A stretch of 64,000 nt of DNA from positions 305,650-369,649 of the forward strand of contig NZ_JANHAX010000005.1 in assembly GCF_030848945.1 (NCBI RefSeq), given 5' to 3'. This DNA comes from Marimonas arenosa. GTDB lineage: Bacteria; Pseudomonadota; Alphaproteobacteria; Rhodobacterales; Rhodobacteraceae. Under the pieces are notes generated by a model that was not told the DNA's origin, searched no databases, and was given only the letters and a program-made list of their open reading frames with translations. Below are positions 46,456 through 55,249 of the stretch, one piece after another (position 1 is the first letter of the stretch; each line of letters opens with the position of its first letter). The position numbers and the translations under genes are program-made.

Positions 46456-47730
46456 ATGCGCGCCTCCATTCGCCTCGCCCTGCTCTGCCTGCTGATGGCG
46501 CGGCCCACCGGTGGACACACGCAGGACAACCTCGACAACGAGTTGCGCATCGGCATTCTCGCCCATCGCGGCTGGCCGGGAATCGAACGTTATTGGACCC
46601 CGCTCGAAACCTATGTCGCAGGTGCGTTCGACATGCCGACCCGGCTCGTTCCCGTTACACTGGCCTCGGCCGGGCCGCTGATCGAAAACGGCACGCTGAA
46701 TTTCCTGATCACCAATCCCGGCCATTTCGTTGCGCTGGAAAAACGCCACCCGATGAGCGTCATCGCCACACTGCGACGCCGCCTCTCGGATGGCAGCGAC
46801 AGCTCGGAATTCGGCAGCGTGATCTTTTCCGCCGCCGGCTCGGATATCAGCACGCTGAAAGACGCTGTCGGTCGCCGGGTGACGGCCGTCGACCCCCGCG
46901 CCTTCGGCGGCTATCAGGTGGCCTGGCTGGAATTCACCAGCCACGGCTTTGACCCGGCCAGCGATTTTTCCGAACTGAATTTCGTCGGCTTCCCGCAGGA
47001 CCAGATCATCGACCAGGTGCTGTCGGGCGTCACCGATATCGGCATCGTGCGCTCGGGGCTGATCGAGACCCGCGCCGCCGAAGGCACGCTCGACCCCGCC
47101 CGTATCCGGGTGCTCAACAGCAATGCCAGCTTCACGCATCCCGATGCGCTCTCGACCCGGCTCTACCCGGAATGGCCCTTCCTCGCCATGGCCGGCACGC
47201 CCGGCGACCTGCGCGACCGCATGGCACTTGCCTTGCTGCAGACACAGGACCCGGCGGTCCGGGCCGCCCACGGGCTGCACGACGGATGGGGCGCGCCGCT
47301 CAGCTATCACGCCGTGCGTGCGCTCGACGCAGCGTTCGCCGAACGCACATCGGCCTCGCCGAGCGGCACATCAGCGGCCCGCTACTGGGTGCCGGTGCTG
47401 TTCGTGCTGGCGGCGGCGCTAGCGCTAGGTTTCGCCATGATGACCTTTCGCGCCAGGCGCGTCACGCAGCCGACGCCTGCACAGGAGGAGACCACCGAGC
47501 CGGTGCCCGCCGGGCCAACCGAGCCACCGGTCCAGCTCACCCAGCGTGAATCCGAAATCCTCGCCCTCGTGGCACAGGGCCTGTCGTCGAAGGAGATCGC
47601 CCGCAACCTCGGGATCAGCCCGAAAACCGTGGAATTCCACCGCTCCAATCTGCTGCGCAAGCACGATGCGAAATCTGCTGCCGAACTCGTGCAAAAAGCG
47701 GCGGTGCACGGTCAGAACCCCGAAACCTAG
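46456..47730 (+). CDS. Membrane one-component regulator: PhnD-like periplasmic domain, TM helix, LuxR HTH
   Basis: The 424-residue protein has, in order: a signal sequence (residues 1-22); a periplasmic PhnD/TtrS-like substrate-binding domain (RIGILAHRGWPGIERYWTPL, then GTLNFLITNPGHFVAL, GGYQVAWLEF and QDQIIDQVLSGVTDIGIVRSG); one membrane helix (about 303-322); a Pro/Glu linker; and a cytoplasmic LuxR helix-turn-helix (LTQRESEILALVAQGLSSKEI, then ISPKTVEFHRSNLL). In TtrS-type sensors this periplasmic domain feeds a histidine kinase; here it is wired straight to DNA binding. A perfect palindrome overlaps its stop codon, and a DsrE-like gene follows. Confidence 0.82.
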   Translation: MRASIRLALLCLLMARPTGGHTQDNLDNELRIGILAHRGWPGIERYWTPLETYVAGAFDMPTRLVPVTLASAGPLIENGTLNFLITNPGHFVALEKRHPMSVIATLRRRLSDGSDSSEFGSVIFSAAGSDISTLKDAVGRRVTAVDPRAFGGYQVAWLEFTSHGFDPASDFSELNFVGFPQDQIIDQVLSGVTDIGIVRSGLIETRAAEGTLDPARIRVLNSNASFTHPDALSTRLYPEWPFLAMAGTPGDLRDRMALALLQTQDPAVRAAHGLHDGWGAPLSYHAVRALDAAFAERTSASPSGTSAARYWVPVLFVLAAALALGFAMMTFRARRVTQPTPAQEETTEPVPAGPTEPPVQLTQRESEILALVAQGLSSKEIARNLGISPKTVEFHRSNLLRKHDAKSAAELVQKAAVHGQNPET

Positions 47731-47744
47731 GGTATTCCCTAGGT
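47725..47744. promoter_or_regulatory. 20-bp perfect palindrome, candidate operator
   Basis: ACCTAGGG-N4-CCCTAGGT overlaps the last codons and stop of the membrane regulator and lies 106 bp before the DsrE start. Its length and symmetry are those expected for a LuxR-type dimer. I found no second intact copy in the window by eye (a lone half-site ACCTAGGG occurs near 61217). Confidence 0.6.
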
Positions 47745-47850
47745 GGAAACCGCTCGTTTTCCGGGATTTCTGCCAGTTTTGTGATCGCACAAGTCGTGGG
47801 AGACTTTTTAACGAGGCCACAACGGCCCGATCAAAAAAAGGGAGGAATAC

Positions 47851-48321
47851 ATGCAACTCATTCGAAAACTCGCCGCCGGCGTCGCCGCGCTGACGCTTAC
47901 GCTTGCCCTCACAGCGCTCGCCACCACTGCCGATGCGAACGAGCGCTACGGCAAGCAGAAGGTCGTCTATCACATCAACTATCCTGGCGGAAATGACGAC
48001 AAGAAATACATGGGCGCGATGCGCAACATTCAGAACCACATTAACGCCGTTGGCGCCGACAACATGGAGATCAAGGTGGTTCTGCACGGCAACGGTGTCG
48101 GCCTGCTTCAGACGGCGAAGAAAAACATGAACCTGCAGGGCCGGATCCTCGAACTCAAGGGCCAGCAAGTCGCCTTCCACGTTTGCGCCAACACGCTGCG
48201 CGGCCGTAATATCGACCTCAACAATGACCTGTTCGACGCGTACGAGGAAGATGTCGTGCCGTCCGGCGTGGCCGAACTCAGTTACCTGCAACAACAGGGT
48301 TTCACCTATATCAAGCCCTGA
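47851..48321 (+). CDS. Exported DsrE-like sulfur-relay protein
   Basis: The 156-residue protein has a signal peptide (AAGVAALTLTLALTALATTADA) and the DsrE/DsrF fold: KVVYHINYPG, NAVGADNMEIKVVLHGNGVGLL and VAFHVCANTL. The Cys in HVCANTL is in the place of the persulfide-carrying Cys of DsrE proteins. It would act in the periplasm in sulfur transfer or sulfide handling. AGGGAGGAATAC is a strong ribosome site. It is preceded by the regulator and its palindrome and followed by a terminator, so it is probably the regulator's main target. Confidence 0.83.
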   Translation: MQLIRKLAAGVAALTLTLALTALATTADANERYGKQKVVYHINYPGGNDDKKYMGAMRNIQNHINAVGADNMEIKVVLHGNGVGLLQTAKKNMNLQGRILELKGQQVAFHVCANTLRGRNIDLNNDLFDAYEEDVVPSGVAELSYLQQQGFTYIKP

Positions 48322-48347
48322 AGAACGATAAGCTCGGCAACAACCTG

Positions 48348-48377
48348 CGGGCGCCCCCTCCCGGGCGCCCGTTTTTT
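48348..48377 (+). terminator. Rho-independent terminator after the DsrE-like gene
   Basis: The stem CGGGCGCCC/GGGCGCCCG (9 bp, 6-base loop) is followed by TTTTTT (48372-48377). A strong terminator on the plus strand. Confidence 0.85.
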
Positions 48378-48384
48378 CTTGTGC

Positions 48385-49782
48385 TCAGCCCCGGGTCCGC
48401 AGCCTGTCATAGATCGCATAGGCACGCGCTTCGAGCTCCGACAGCCCCTCACGCGCGGCCACGTCGGCCGCCCGGAACGGCGTCGCATTACCCGCCTCTA
48501 TGCCAATCTCCTCGGCCAACGTCGACCAGGCGGCAGGATCGTTGCACAGATCTTCGTAGCAAACGAACCGCACCCGCTCCGGCGCCGTCTCGAGCAGCCA
48601 GTCGTAGACGCTGCACCATTCCGCCAGCCAGTAGTCACGCGCCGTCGGGTCACCCTCAGGCTTGTCACCCACTGCAAACCAGCGATGGTCCGAGCCGAAC
48701 TCGTGATGCGCCAGCCAGCCCATATAGTCACGCGAAAATGGATCCTTGGCATGGGTTTCGGCGAATCGCGCGTGCTGCGCCCGCAACGACCCGGCATGAG
48801 CCACGGGATCGCGGAACGGCACCAGAAGATGGGCGTCGGGGAAGGCTTCGGCCAGCATGCCCAGCCGCAGGATGTTGTTGTTGTTCTTCGCCAGATAGCG
48901 CCCCGCCCCGCGCGCTTTCAGGATCGCCCCGACATACCGCCGGTATTTGCTCACCAGCGCTGCCTCGGGCACATGCGGCAGCAGCCGGTCGGCCTTGATA
49001 TAGGCGGCACCGTCGAACACCCGCCAGAACGGCTCTTCCAGGCTTTCGACGCTGTCGAGGTCGACCACCAGCCCATCGCCATGCGCCCGCTCCGACGCCT
49101 GCACTCCACCGCGCCGGTTCAGTTTTCCCCAAAGGGTCGGCGCCAGCACGAAGGGCATGTCACGATAGGTCAGCGAGCCGAAGGCGCCGCTCTCATGCAG
49201 CGCCCGGGTCAGGACCGTGGTGCCGGCCCGCGCCAGTCCGGCCACGAAAACATGCCCGCCGATGCGCGCCGCTTCCGCGTCGGGCCGCGCGATCAATTGG
49301 TCGAGCGCAAACCCCATCTCGGCCACGGCGCCATTCCCAAGCGCGACCCGGTGCATCATCTGCTCCATCGGGGTGTAATCCGACCGCGGTGCGGCCCGGC
49401 GCACGCCCAACGCTTTGAGCACCCAAAGCCACAGAACAGCCACCACTAAAGTGACGACAATGCCCTGAAATCCTATGGAAAAATCAACAAACCCTGGCAC
49501 CACGGCGGCAATCACAGCGCCAATTCCCAGCGCCACCGCCGCCAACAGCAACAGCTGCGCGGTAAACCACGCCACGCCTTTCAGCGTGCGCCAGGCGTAA
49601 AGCTTCATGGCGCGCTCTTTCCAGTGGTCGGAAATGCCCCGCGCGCGCAATACCGCGACCGACCGCAGGCTCGGACCGGTGATCGCACCAATCGCCTGCC
49701 CCAGCGGCAGGCGCAGCGCGATCTGCACCAGGATCAGAGTCAGCGCCGCCAGCGCCGCGGTGCTGGCCAGATCGACCGTCAT
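48385..49782 (-). CDS. Membrane-anchored sulfotransferase
   Basis: The 465-residue protein has N-terminal membrane helices (about residues 5-25, 70-95 and 105-125) and a cytoplasmic PAPS-dependent sulfotransferase domain: the 5'-phosphosulfate loop FVAGLARAGTTVLTRALHESG, later VPFRDPVAHAGSL as the 3'-phosphate site, and RVRFVCYEDLC. The acceptor is unknown, plausibly a lipid or glycan because the enzyme is membrane-bound. It is last in the coupled operon arylsulfotransferase - small membrane protein - sulfotransferase (ATGA overlap 49779-49782). Confidence 0.82.
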   Translation of the reverse strand: MTVDLASTAALAALTLILVQIALRLPLGQAIGAITGPSLRSVAVLRARGISDHWKERAMKLYAWRTLKGVAWFTAQLLLLAAVALGIGAVIAAVVPGFVDFSIGFQGIVVTLVVAVLWLWVLKALGVRRAAPRSDYTPMEQMMHRVALGNGAVAEMGFALDQLIARPDAEAARIGGHVFVAGLARAGTTVLTRALHESGAFGSLTYRDMPFVLAPTLWGKLNRRGGVQASERAHGDGLVVDLDSVESLEEPFWRVFDGAAYIKADRLLPHVPEAALVSKYRRYVGAILKARGAGRYLAKNNNNILRLGMLAEAFPDAHLLVPFRDPVAHAGSLRAQHARFAETHAKDPFSRDYMGWLAHHEFGSDHRWFAVGDKPEGDPTARDYWLAEWCSVYDWLLETAPERVRFVCYEDLCNDPAAWSTLAEEIGIEAGNATPFRAADVAAREGLSELEARAYAIYDRLRTRG

Positions 49783-49991
49783 TGCGCCTCGGCTTCAGCC
49801 GCCTTGCGGCGTTTGGCGATACGGCGCTTGATGGGGAACCACAAGAAGGCCACCATCACCATGAAGAACACGGCCACCAGGCCGAGAAGCGACGCGATCG
49901 CCCCCAACCCCATGCCCGGGCCGATATAGGCTTGCGCCATCGCCGGGATCAGCGTGAATATCGCAGTTACTGGGATCAGCTGTCGGAACAT
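49779..49991 (-). CDS. Small one-helix membrane protein of the sulfotransferase operon
   Basis: The 70-residue protein has a short signal-like N-terminus (FRQLIPVTAIFTLIPAMAQA), a glycine-rich GPGMGLGAI segment, a second helix (LLGLVAVFFMVMVAFLWF) and a basic Lys/Arg tail. No known family. AGGAG sits 7 bases before the ATG. It overlaps the arylsulfotransferase end (16 bases) and the sulfotransferase start (ATGA), so all three are co-translated; it may be a scaffold or regulator. Confidence 0.75.
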   Translation of the reverse strand: MFRQLIPVTAIFTLIPAMAQAYIGPGMGLGAIASLLGLVAVFFMVMVAFLWFPIKRRIAKRRKAAEAEAQ

Positions 49992-51424
49992 GTCAGGTCT
50001 CCTGCTGTCAAAGCGGTTTCGGGCAGCCACAGATACTCGGTCAGAACGAAGTTCTTCTCCTCCGATCCGGGCTTGTGATTGCGGAATTCCAGAACCGGCC
50101 GGCGCCCGGCATCGAGCTCGAAGGCTCGGCCTTGCTGCGGGCTCACGATCGCCAGATCGCCACGGGTGGTGCGCATGTGCTTGCCGCGGATCCTGGTATA
50201 GAAATCCATCTCGGCGCCATCATAAGCTACGCTGATGTGATTGGTTTTCGCATCGACTGTTTGGATACGGCTCACCCCCGTGCTCATCCCGTTGTCGAAA
50301 ACCGAGATCGTGCCGTCGGGTCGCCAGTCGGGGTCATGCTGGCGCATGAAGCCGCCGGTCTGATGCCATTTCACCTTATGCGTCTCGGGATCAATCACCA
50401 TTACTGTATTGATGTCCCGCGCGCTGACCAGCAGATCGCCCGCCGTGAAATCCGGGAAGGCCGCCGCCATTTCCGGGCGCAGCGCCTCGATATCGTTGAA
50501 ATGCATCGGGTCCGAGATCCAGCGGCCGATCACCGCCACCTCGTTGGTCTCGACCTCGTTCGCATCCTTGCGCGCCAGTTCGAACAGGCCCAGACCCGCA
50601 TTGGCTGCCACCAGCGCCTCGAGGCTGATCTCCTCCACGATTTCGCCGGTCGCCGCATCGAGCCGCACCAGGCCGGTGTTGGGTGGCGCGGTCAGATCGT
50701 CTGGGGCGAAATCACTGGCAAAACCACCGTCGCGCAGCGCCCAGAGCGCGTATCCGTCGGGGCTCAGCGTCACCGAATGGTGGAATTTACCCGCTGTGAT
50801 CCATTCCGTGCGGTTGCACATGTCGCGGCGCTGCAGCGCCGAGCCATGGTCGAAACCAAAGACGATCGACCCGGCCTCAGGCAGGATCTGCAGCCCGTGC
50901 AGCATCCGCCGCGAGTCCCGCGACTTGTCGGCCGCCTCGACCGCGTCCTCGTCGAGCCGCCAGATGCGTCGCGCCACAAGATCAGGGTCGAGCAGAACCG
51001 CCATATTGCCGGCCCGGCCACCCACCTGCATCGCGCCGCCGATCAGACGCCAGCCGCGGTCTGCCGCCGCCACGTCGCCGCGTACCTGCAGTCCTGACAG
51101 GGCGTTGCCGTCGGCTTGCAGCACCGGGCGAAAGCCGGTCTCGTCCAGCGCCGGCCGCGGCACCGAGAAGAACCGCGTCGCCTCGGCGCCGCTGGCAAAG
51201 CTCATCGCCTCGTCCCAAGCGTCTTTGACCTTGCTCGGAAGGAAGGCCACGTTCAGCGCCACCCGCCCGGGCAGCCCGACCTTTCCGGGCTCGATCAGCG
51301 CCTGTAGCGCCGCCCAGGAAAACAGCATCAGGCCCAGGAACCCCGCCATCGCGGCCCCAAGCCAGAGTCCAAGCCGTTCTTTGCGCTCGTCGTCCACGTT
51401 TGCCCCACTCGGACTGCTTCTCAT
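49976..51424 (-). CDS. Membrane-anchored arylsulfotransferase (ASST) family protein
   Basis: The 482-residue protein starts with one membrane helix (LGLWLGAAMAGFLGLMLFSW), so the rest is periplasmic. The C-terminal two thirds match the ASST beta-propeller pattern: KFHHSVTLSPDGYALWAL, DPMHFNDIEAL, QHDPDWRPDGTISVFDNGMS and SRIQTVD. True ASST moves sulfate from a phenyl sulfate donor via a His; candidate His residues are present (FHHS, MHFND, QHDPD). Start ATG 51424 is uncertain; a longer in-frame ATG at 51505 exists. Confidence 0.78.
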   Translation of the reverse strand: MRSSPSGANVDDERKERLGLWLGAAMAGFLGLMLFSWAALQALIEPGKVGLPGRVALNVAFLPSKVKDAWDEAMSFASGAEATRFFSVPRPALDETGFRPVLQADGNALSGLQVRGDVAAADRGWRLIGGAMQVGGRAGNMAVLLDPDLVARRIWRLDEDAVEAADKSRDSRRMLHGLQILPEAGSIVFGFDHGSALQRRDMCNRTEWITAGKFHHSVTLSPDGYALWALRDGGFASDFAPDDLTAPPNTGLVRLDAATGEIVEEISLEALVAANAGLGLFELARKDANEVETNEVAVIGRWISDPMHFNDIEALRPEMAAAFPDFTAGDLLVSARDINTVMVIDPETHKVKWHQTGGFMRQHDPDWRPDGTISVFDNGMSTGVSRIQTVDAKTNHISVAYDGAEMDFYTRIRGKHMRTTRGDLAIVSPQQGRAFELDAGRRPVLEFRNHKPGSEEKNFVLTEYLWLPETALTAGDLTCSDS

Positions 51425-51510
51425 TCGGAAACACTCTGTTCGAGGAAATGGGCCAGAATGTGGCCGGATTTTTTCCGTCTCGGGGCTTTTACGCGAAAGC
51501 TTCATGTAAG

Positions 51511-51535
51511 ACGGGCGCCCCGCCAGGGCGCCCGT
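51511..51535 (-). terminator. Terminator-like hairpin after SQR
   Basis: A perfect 10-bp stem ACGGGCGCCC/GGGCGCCCGT with a 5-base loop lies 26 bases past the SQR stop. The following T-run is weak, but the position suggests it ends the SQR transcript and isolates it from the arylsulfotransferase operon. Confidence 0.6.
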
Positions 51536-51560
51536 ATCGTGGTCGCAATCACTTCCTGGA

Positions 51561-52832
51561 TCAGCCTTCCAGTTTGTTGACCTTCATCATTTTCATGATG
51601 GTCTTCTCGTACCAGGGCTCGGAAACGCCCTTCTTGACCTTGCGGATGAAGTACCACTCGAACGCCAGCTTGGCCCAGTGCACCCATTTCCCCTCGCCCG
51701 ACCAGTTGACGTTGCGCGGCGGAATCTGCGGCATCGCCAGGAAAGCCGCGCCGCGGTCACCGAAATCGGCCAGGCACAGCGCGTTCCAGGTCGGCTTCTC
51801 GTCGGGCTCGTGCCCGGCGATGATGCGCGGGATGTTATGTGCCGTGGCGGTGACCATCGACTCGATCATGAAGCCGGTTTTCGGCACACCGGTCGGCACC
51901 GGCGTGGCCACAGGCGGGGCGATGGCGATGCAAACGCCGATGCCGAAGATGTTGGGGTATTTCGGGTTGCGCTGGTGCTCGTCGGTGATGACGAAACCAC
52001 GCGGGTTCACCAGCCCCTCGATGCCCATCAGCGGCTTGATGCCGCGGAAGGCCGGCAGGAACATTTTGTACTTGGCGGGCAACTCGTGCTTGGCTTTCTC
52101 GCTGCCGTCCTCGTTATGCTCGGTGAAATGCACCGCGTCCTCGGCGAATTTCTCCACCTTCGCGTTGATCACCCAGTTGATGTCGCGATCCCGCAGGATC
52201 GATTCCAGCATGCCCTTGGTATCGCCCACCCCACCCAGGCCCAGATGGCCGATATAGGGTTCCGACGTGACAAACGTCATCGGCACCTTGTGGCGGATCT
52301 TGCGACGGCGCAGGTCGGTCTCGATGGTCATCAGGTATTCGTAGGCCGGCCCGAAACAGCTCGCCCCCTGCACCGCCCCGATCACGATCGGGCCGGGATC
52401 GGCACAGAACGCGTCCCAGTTCTGGCCCGAGATTTCGGCATGTTCGATATGGCAGATCGAGCTGGTGTGGTTGTCCGGGCCGAACCCTTCGATCTCGTCG
52501 AAGGCCAGCTCGGGCCCAGTGGCGATCACCAGGAAATCGTAAGCCACCACCTTGCCGCTTTCCAGCGTCAACTGGTTGGCCTCGGGGTCGAGCGCCACGC
52601 ACGCGTCGCACAGAAAACCGATGTCGCGGCGGCGCATCACCGGGTCGAGATCAACGATGATGTCGTCCTTCTTGCGCCAGTTGACACCGGCCCAGGGGTT
52701 CGACGGGGTAAACTGGAAATAGGGCTTATTGGAAATCAGCGTAACCTTGTCGCTTTTCGACAGCGATTCACGCAGCTCATAGGCCTGGATTGTCCCCCCA
52801 AGTCCGCCCCCCAGCACGACGACATGTGCCAT
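51561..52832 (-). CDS. sqr: Sulfide:quinone oxidoreductase
   Basis: The 423-residue flavoprotein of the disulfide reductase fold has the FAD loop VVVLGGGLGG (residues 5-13). The three cysteines required in SQR are at residue 127 (SICHIE), 159 (GASCFGPAYE) and 353 (WNALCLADFG), the same numbers as in the characterised Rhodobacter capsulatus enzyme. Other SQR signatures present are PTGVPKTGFMIE and GVCIAIAPP. The C-terminus (KLAFEWYFIRKVKKG) is a candidate membrane-attaching amphipathic end. It oxidises sulfide to polysulfide, reducing ubiquinone. AGGAGG lies 8 bases before the ATG. Confidence 0.93.
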   Translation of the reverse strand: MAHVVVLGGGLGGTIQAYELRESLSKSDKVTLISNKPYFQFTPSNPWAGVNWRKKDDIIVDLDPVMRRRDIGFLCDACVALDPEANQLTLESGKVVAYDFLVIATGPELAFDEIEGFGPDNHTSSICHIEHAEISGQNWDAFCADPGPIVIGAVQGASCFGPAYEYLMTIETDLRRRKIRHKVPMTFVTSEPYIGHLGLGGVGDTKGMLESILRDRDINWVINAKVEKFAEDAVHFTEHNEDGSEKAKHELPAKYKMFLPAFRGIKPLMGIEGLVNPRGFVITDEHQRNPKYPNIFGIGVCIAIAPPVATPVPTGVPKTGFMIESMVTATAHNIPRIIAGHEPDEKPTWNALCLADFGDRGAAFLAMPQIPPRNVNWSGEGKWVHWAKLAFEWYFIRKVKKGVSEPWYEKTIMKMMKVNKLEG

Positions 52833-53035
52833 GACTTTTCCTCCTGATGCGGCGGAGCCCCGCCGGTTGATCGTCAAAACCCGGCGCCAGAGCACAACCC
52901 ATGCTTCGCCGGCTTCGACTCCTTTTCAGTGCTGTTGCACACAACGGTATGCGACACATTATCCGCTGCGCATGTGTTTACCTTGATTCAGATCATGGCG
53001 CGAAAAACCCGCCAACCCGGCCTCTTGAACAGCGA

Positions 53036-54556
53036 TCAGACCAGGGCTCCGGCGTCAAGACGGGCCAGCAAACCCTCGGCTTCCCGCAGGACGGTCTGCC
53101 GCCGATCCGGGTCCATCCGGTCCCAGGTGCGATAGATGTTCGCCATCCGCGGATTGGTGGCGAACCGGTCGCGGTGGCGATCGAGAAAATGCCAATAGAA
53201 CAGGTTGAACGGGCACGCCCTCTTGCCCGTCTTGGCCTTCACGTCATAGGCGCAGGCGCCGCAATAGTCGCTCATCTTCGCGATGTAATTGCCTGAGCTG
53301 ACATAAGGCTTCGACCCGACCACCCCGCCATCGGCAAACTGGCTCATGCCCAGCGTATTGGGCGCTTCGACCCATTCGAACGCGTCGGAATAAACCGACA
53401 GATACCACGCGTGCACCTGCCCCGGATCGGCCCCAATAAGAAGCGCGAAATTGCCTGTCACCATCAGCCTCTGGATATGGTGGGCATAGGCCTCGTCCCG
53501 CGTCTGGGCCACCGCCGCCTTGAGGCAGGCCATGCCGGTGTCGCCACCCCAATAGAGCGCCGGCAACGCCCGGTCGTGCCCCAGAACATTACGCTTCACG
53601 TAGTCCGGCCCCTCGCGGAAATAGATACCCCGCACAAACTCTCGCCAACCCAGGATCTGCCGGATGAACCCCTCGGCGGCGTTGATCGGCACCTCGTCTG
53701 CCTGCCACGCGGCCTCGACTCGTTTGCAGACTTCGCGCGGCGTCACCAACCCGAGGTTAAGGTAAACCGACAACAGCGAGTGATTGAGAAACGGCTCGTC
53801 CAGAAGCATCGCGTCCTGCACATCGCCGAACCCCGGCAGCGCGCGCTTCACGAAATGATCCAACGCCCGCAGCGCCTGTTCCCGCGTCACTCCGAACCGG
53901 AACGGGTGCACATCCCCGAAATTGTCGCCGAACCGCGCCTCGACCAGCGCCAGGACCTCTTCGGTCATCGCATCCGGCGTGAACTGCATCGGTTGCGACA
54001 GGACCGACGCCGCCCCGGCCTTCTTACGGTTGTCGTGGTCGAAATTCCACTTGCCACCCGCGGGTTTGTCCCCCTCCATCAAAAGCCCGGTCTTGCGCCG
54101 CATCTCGCGGTAAAACCATTCCAGCCGCAGTTCCTTGCGCCCTTCAGCCCATGTGTCGAACGCCTCGAGCGAACAGAAAAACCGGTCATCGGGCAAAAGC
54201 GTCAGCTTCAGCGGCGACTCTTCCAATGCCGTTATCAACCGCCACTCTCCTGGCCGCGTGGCGATCACCTCGGTCGCCCCCGTTGCCTCGGCCCGACGCA
54301 GCAATTCCCCCGGGATCGAGCCGGCGTTCTCCGCATCGTCGAGCCTGGTATAGAGCACCTCACGCCCCGCCGCGCGCAGCGCCTCGGCGAAATGGCGCAT
54401 CGCCGAGAGCACCAGCGCGATCTTCTTTGGATGGTGCGGCACATAACCGGTCTCCTCGGCCACTTCCGCCATCACCACCACGTCATCGGGCTCCGCCTCG
54501 CGCAGCGCCGACAGATCATGCGTCAGCTGATCGCCCAGCACCAGGATCAGCCTCAC
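53036..54556 (-). CDS. FeS-cluster cryptochrome/photolyase (CryB/PhrB type)
   Basis: The 506-residue protein starts RLILVLGDQLTHDLSAL and has the FAD-binding catalytic half with ILGWREFVRGIYF. The four cluster ligands are one Cys in GMACLKAA, then CGAC and ACPFN with 3- and 13-residue spacing as in PhrB, which carries a 4Fe-4S cluster. This subgroup repairs (6-4) photoproducts or acts as a blue-light sensor. It overlaps the downstream SDR start by 4 bases; both are probably co-transcribed. Confidence 0.9.
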   Translation of the reverse strand: MRLILVLGDQLTHDLSALREAEPDDVVVMAEVAEETGYVPHHPKKIALVLSAMRHFAEALRAAGREVLYTRLDDAENAGSIPGELLRRAEATGATEVIATRPGEWRLITALEESPLKLTLLPDDRFFCSLEAFDTWAEGRKELRLEWFYREMRRKTGLLMEGDKPAGGKWNFDHDNRKKAGAASVLSQPMQFTPDAMTEEVLALVEARFGDNFGDVHPFRFGVTREQALRALDHFVKRALPGFGDVQDAMLLDEPFLNHSLLSVYLNLGLVTPREVCKRVEAAWQADEVPINAAEGFIRQILGWREFVRGIYFREGPDYVKRNVLGHDRALPALYWGGDTGMACLKAAVAQTRDEAYAHHIQRLMVTGNFALLIGADPGQVHAWYLSVYSDAFEWVEAPNTLGMSQFADGGVVGSKPYVSSGNYIAKMSDYCGACAYDVKAKTGKRACPFNLFYWHFLDRHRDRFATNPRMANIYRTWDRMDPDRRQTVLREAEGLLARLDAGALV

Positions 54557-55218
54557 CAGGGCACCCTCTCACCCTTCCAGTCGAAAAACTGCCCGCTGTC
54601 CTCCTGTGTCAGCCCGTCCAGCACGCTCAGCAGGTGGCCGGCCGCCGCATCCGGCGTATGCTTGTGATGGCTCGGAAAGCCGGCGGTGAACTCGGTTGCC
54701 ACCGTTCCGGGATGCAGCGCCACGCAGATCGCCTGCATGTGGGTGCGCGCCAGCTCGATCGCCCCGGTGTGGATAATCTGGTTCAGCGCGGCCTTGGAGG
54801 TGCGATAGGAATACCAGCCCCCCGCCCGGTTATCGCCGATCGAGCCCACCCGCGCACTGAGCGCGGCAAACACCGCCCGCCGGTCGCGCGGAAAAAGCCG
54901 CGCCGCATGCCGCAGCACCAGCGCCGGGCCGATGGCGTTGACCGCAAACTGCGCCGCCATCTCTTCCGCCGTGACCTCACGCAACGATTTCTCCGGCCGC
55001 TCCGCCCCGCCGGTCAGGATGCCGCTGGCCACAAGGATCAGGTCATAGTCGGGTGAAAGGCCTGCCAGTGCGGCCTCGACCGCCCCGGCCCGCGTCAGAT
55101 CGAACCCGTCGGCGCTGCGCGACAGCCCAGTCACCGCGTAACCGCGCGCGACCAGCTCTGTCGAGAGCGCCCGCCCAATGCCCCCCGACGCGCCAATGAC
55201 CAATGCCCGTTTTTTCAT
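54553..55218 (-). CDS. Short-chain dehydrogenase (CsgA-like)
   Basis: The 221-residue SDR has the cofactor motif VIGASGGIGRA, a shortened NAG-type motif (LILVASGIL), and the catalytic SYRTSKAALN (Tyr-x-x-x-Lys, here Y-R-T-S-K) after SARVGSIGDN. The catalytic Ser precedes it. It resembles the short SDRs that pair with photolyase genes in many alphaproteobacteria. Start ATG 55218. The tail WKGERVPW overlaps the photolyase gene. Confidence 0.83.
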   Translation of the reverse strand: MKKRALVIGASGGIGRALSTELVARGYAVTGLSRSADGFDLTRAGAVEAALAGLSPDYDLILVASGILTGGAERPEKSLREVTAEEMAAQFAVNAIGPALVLRHAARLFPRDRRAVFAALSARVGSIGDNRAGGWYSYRTSKAALNQIIHTGAIELARTHMQAICVALHPGTVATEFTAGFPSHHKHTPDAAAGHLLSVLDGLTQEDSGQFFDWKGERVPW

Positions 55219-55249
55219 GCCCTGATTACGCACGGCCTCGACGTCGGGA

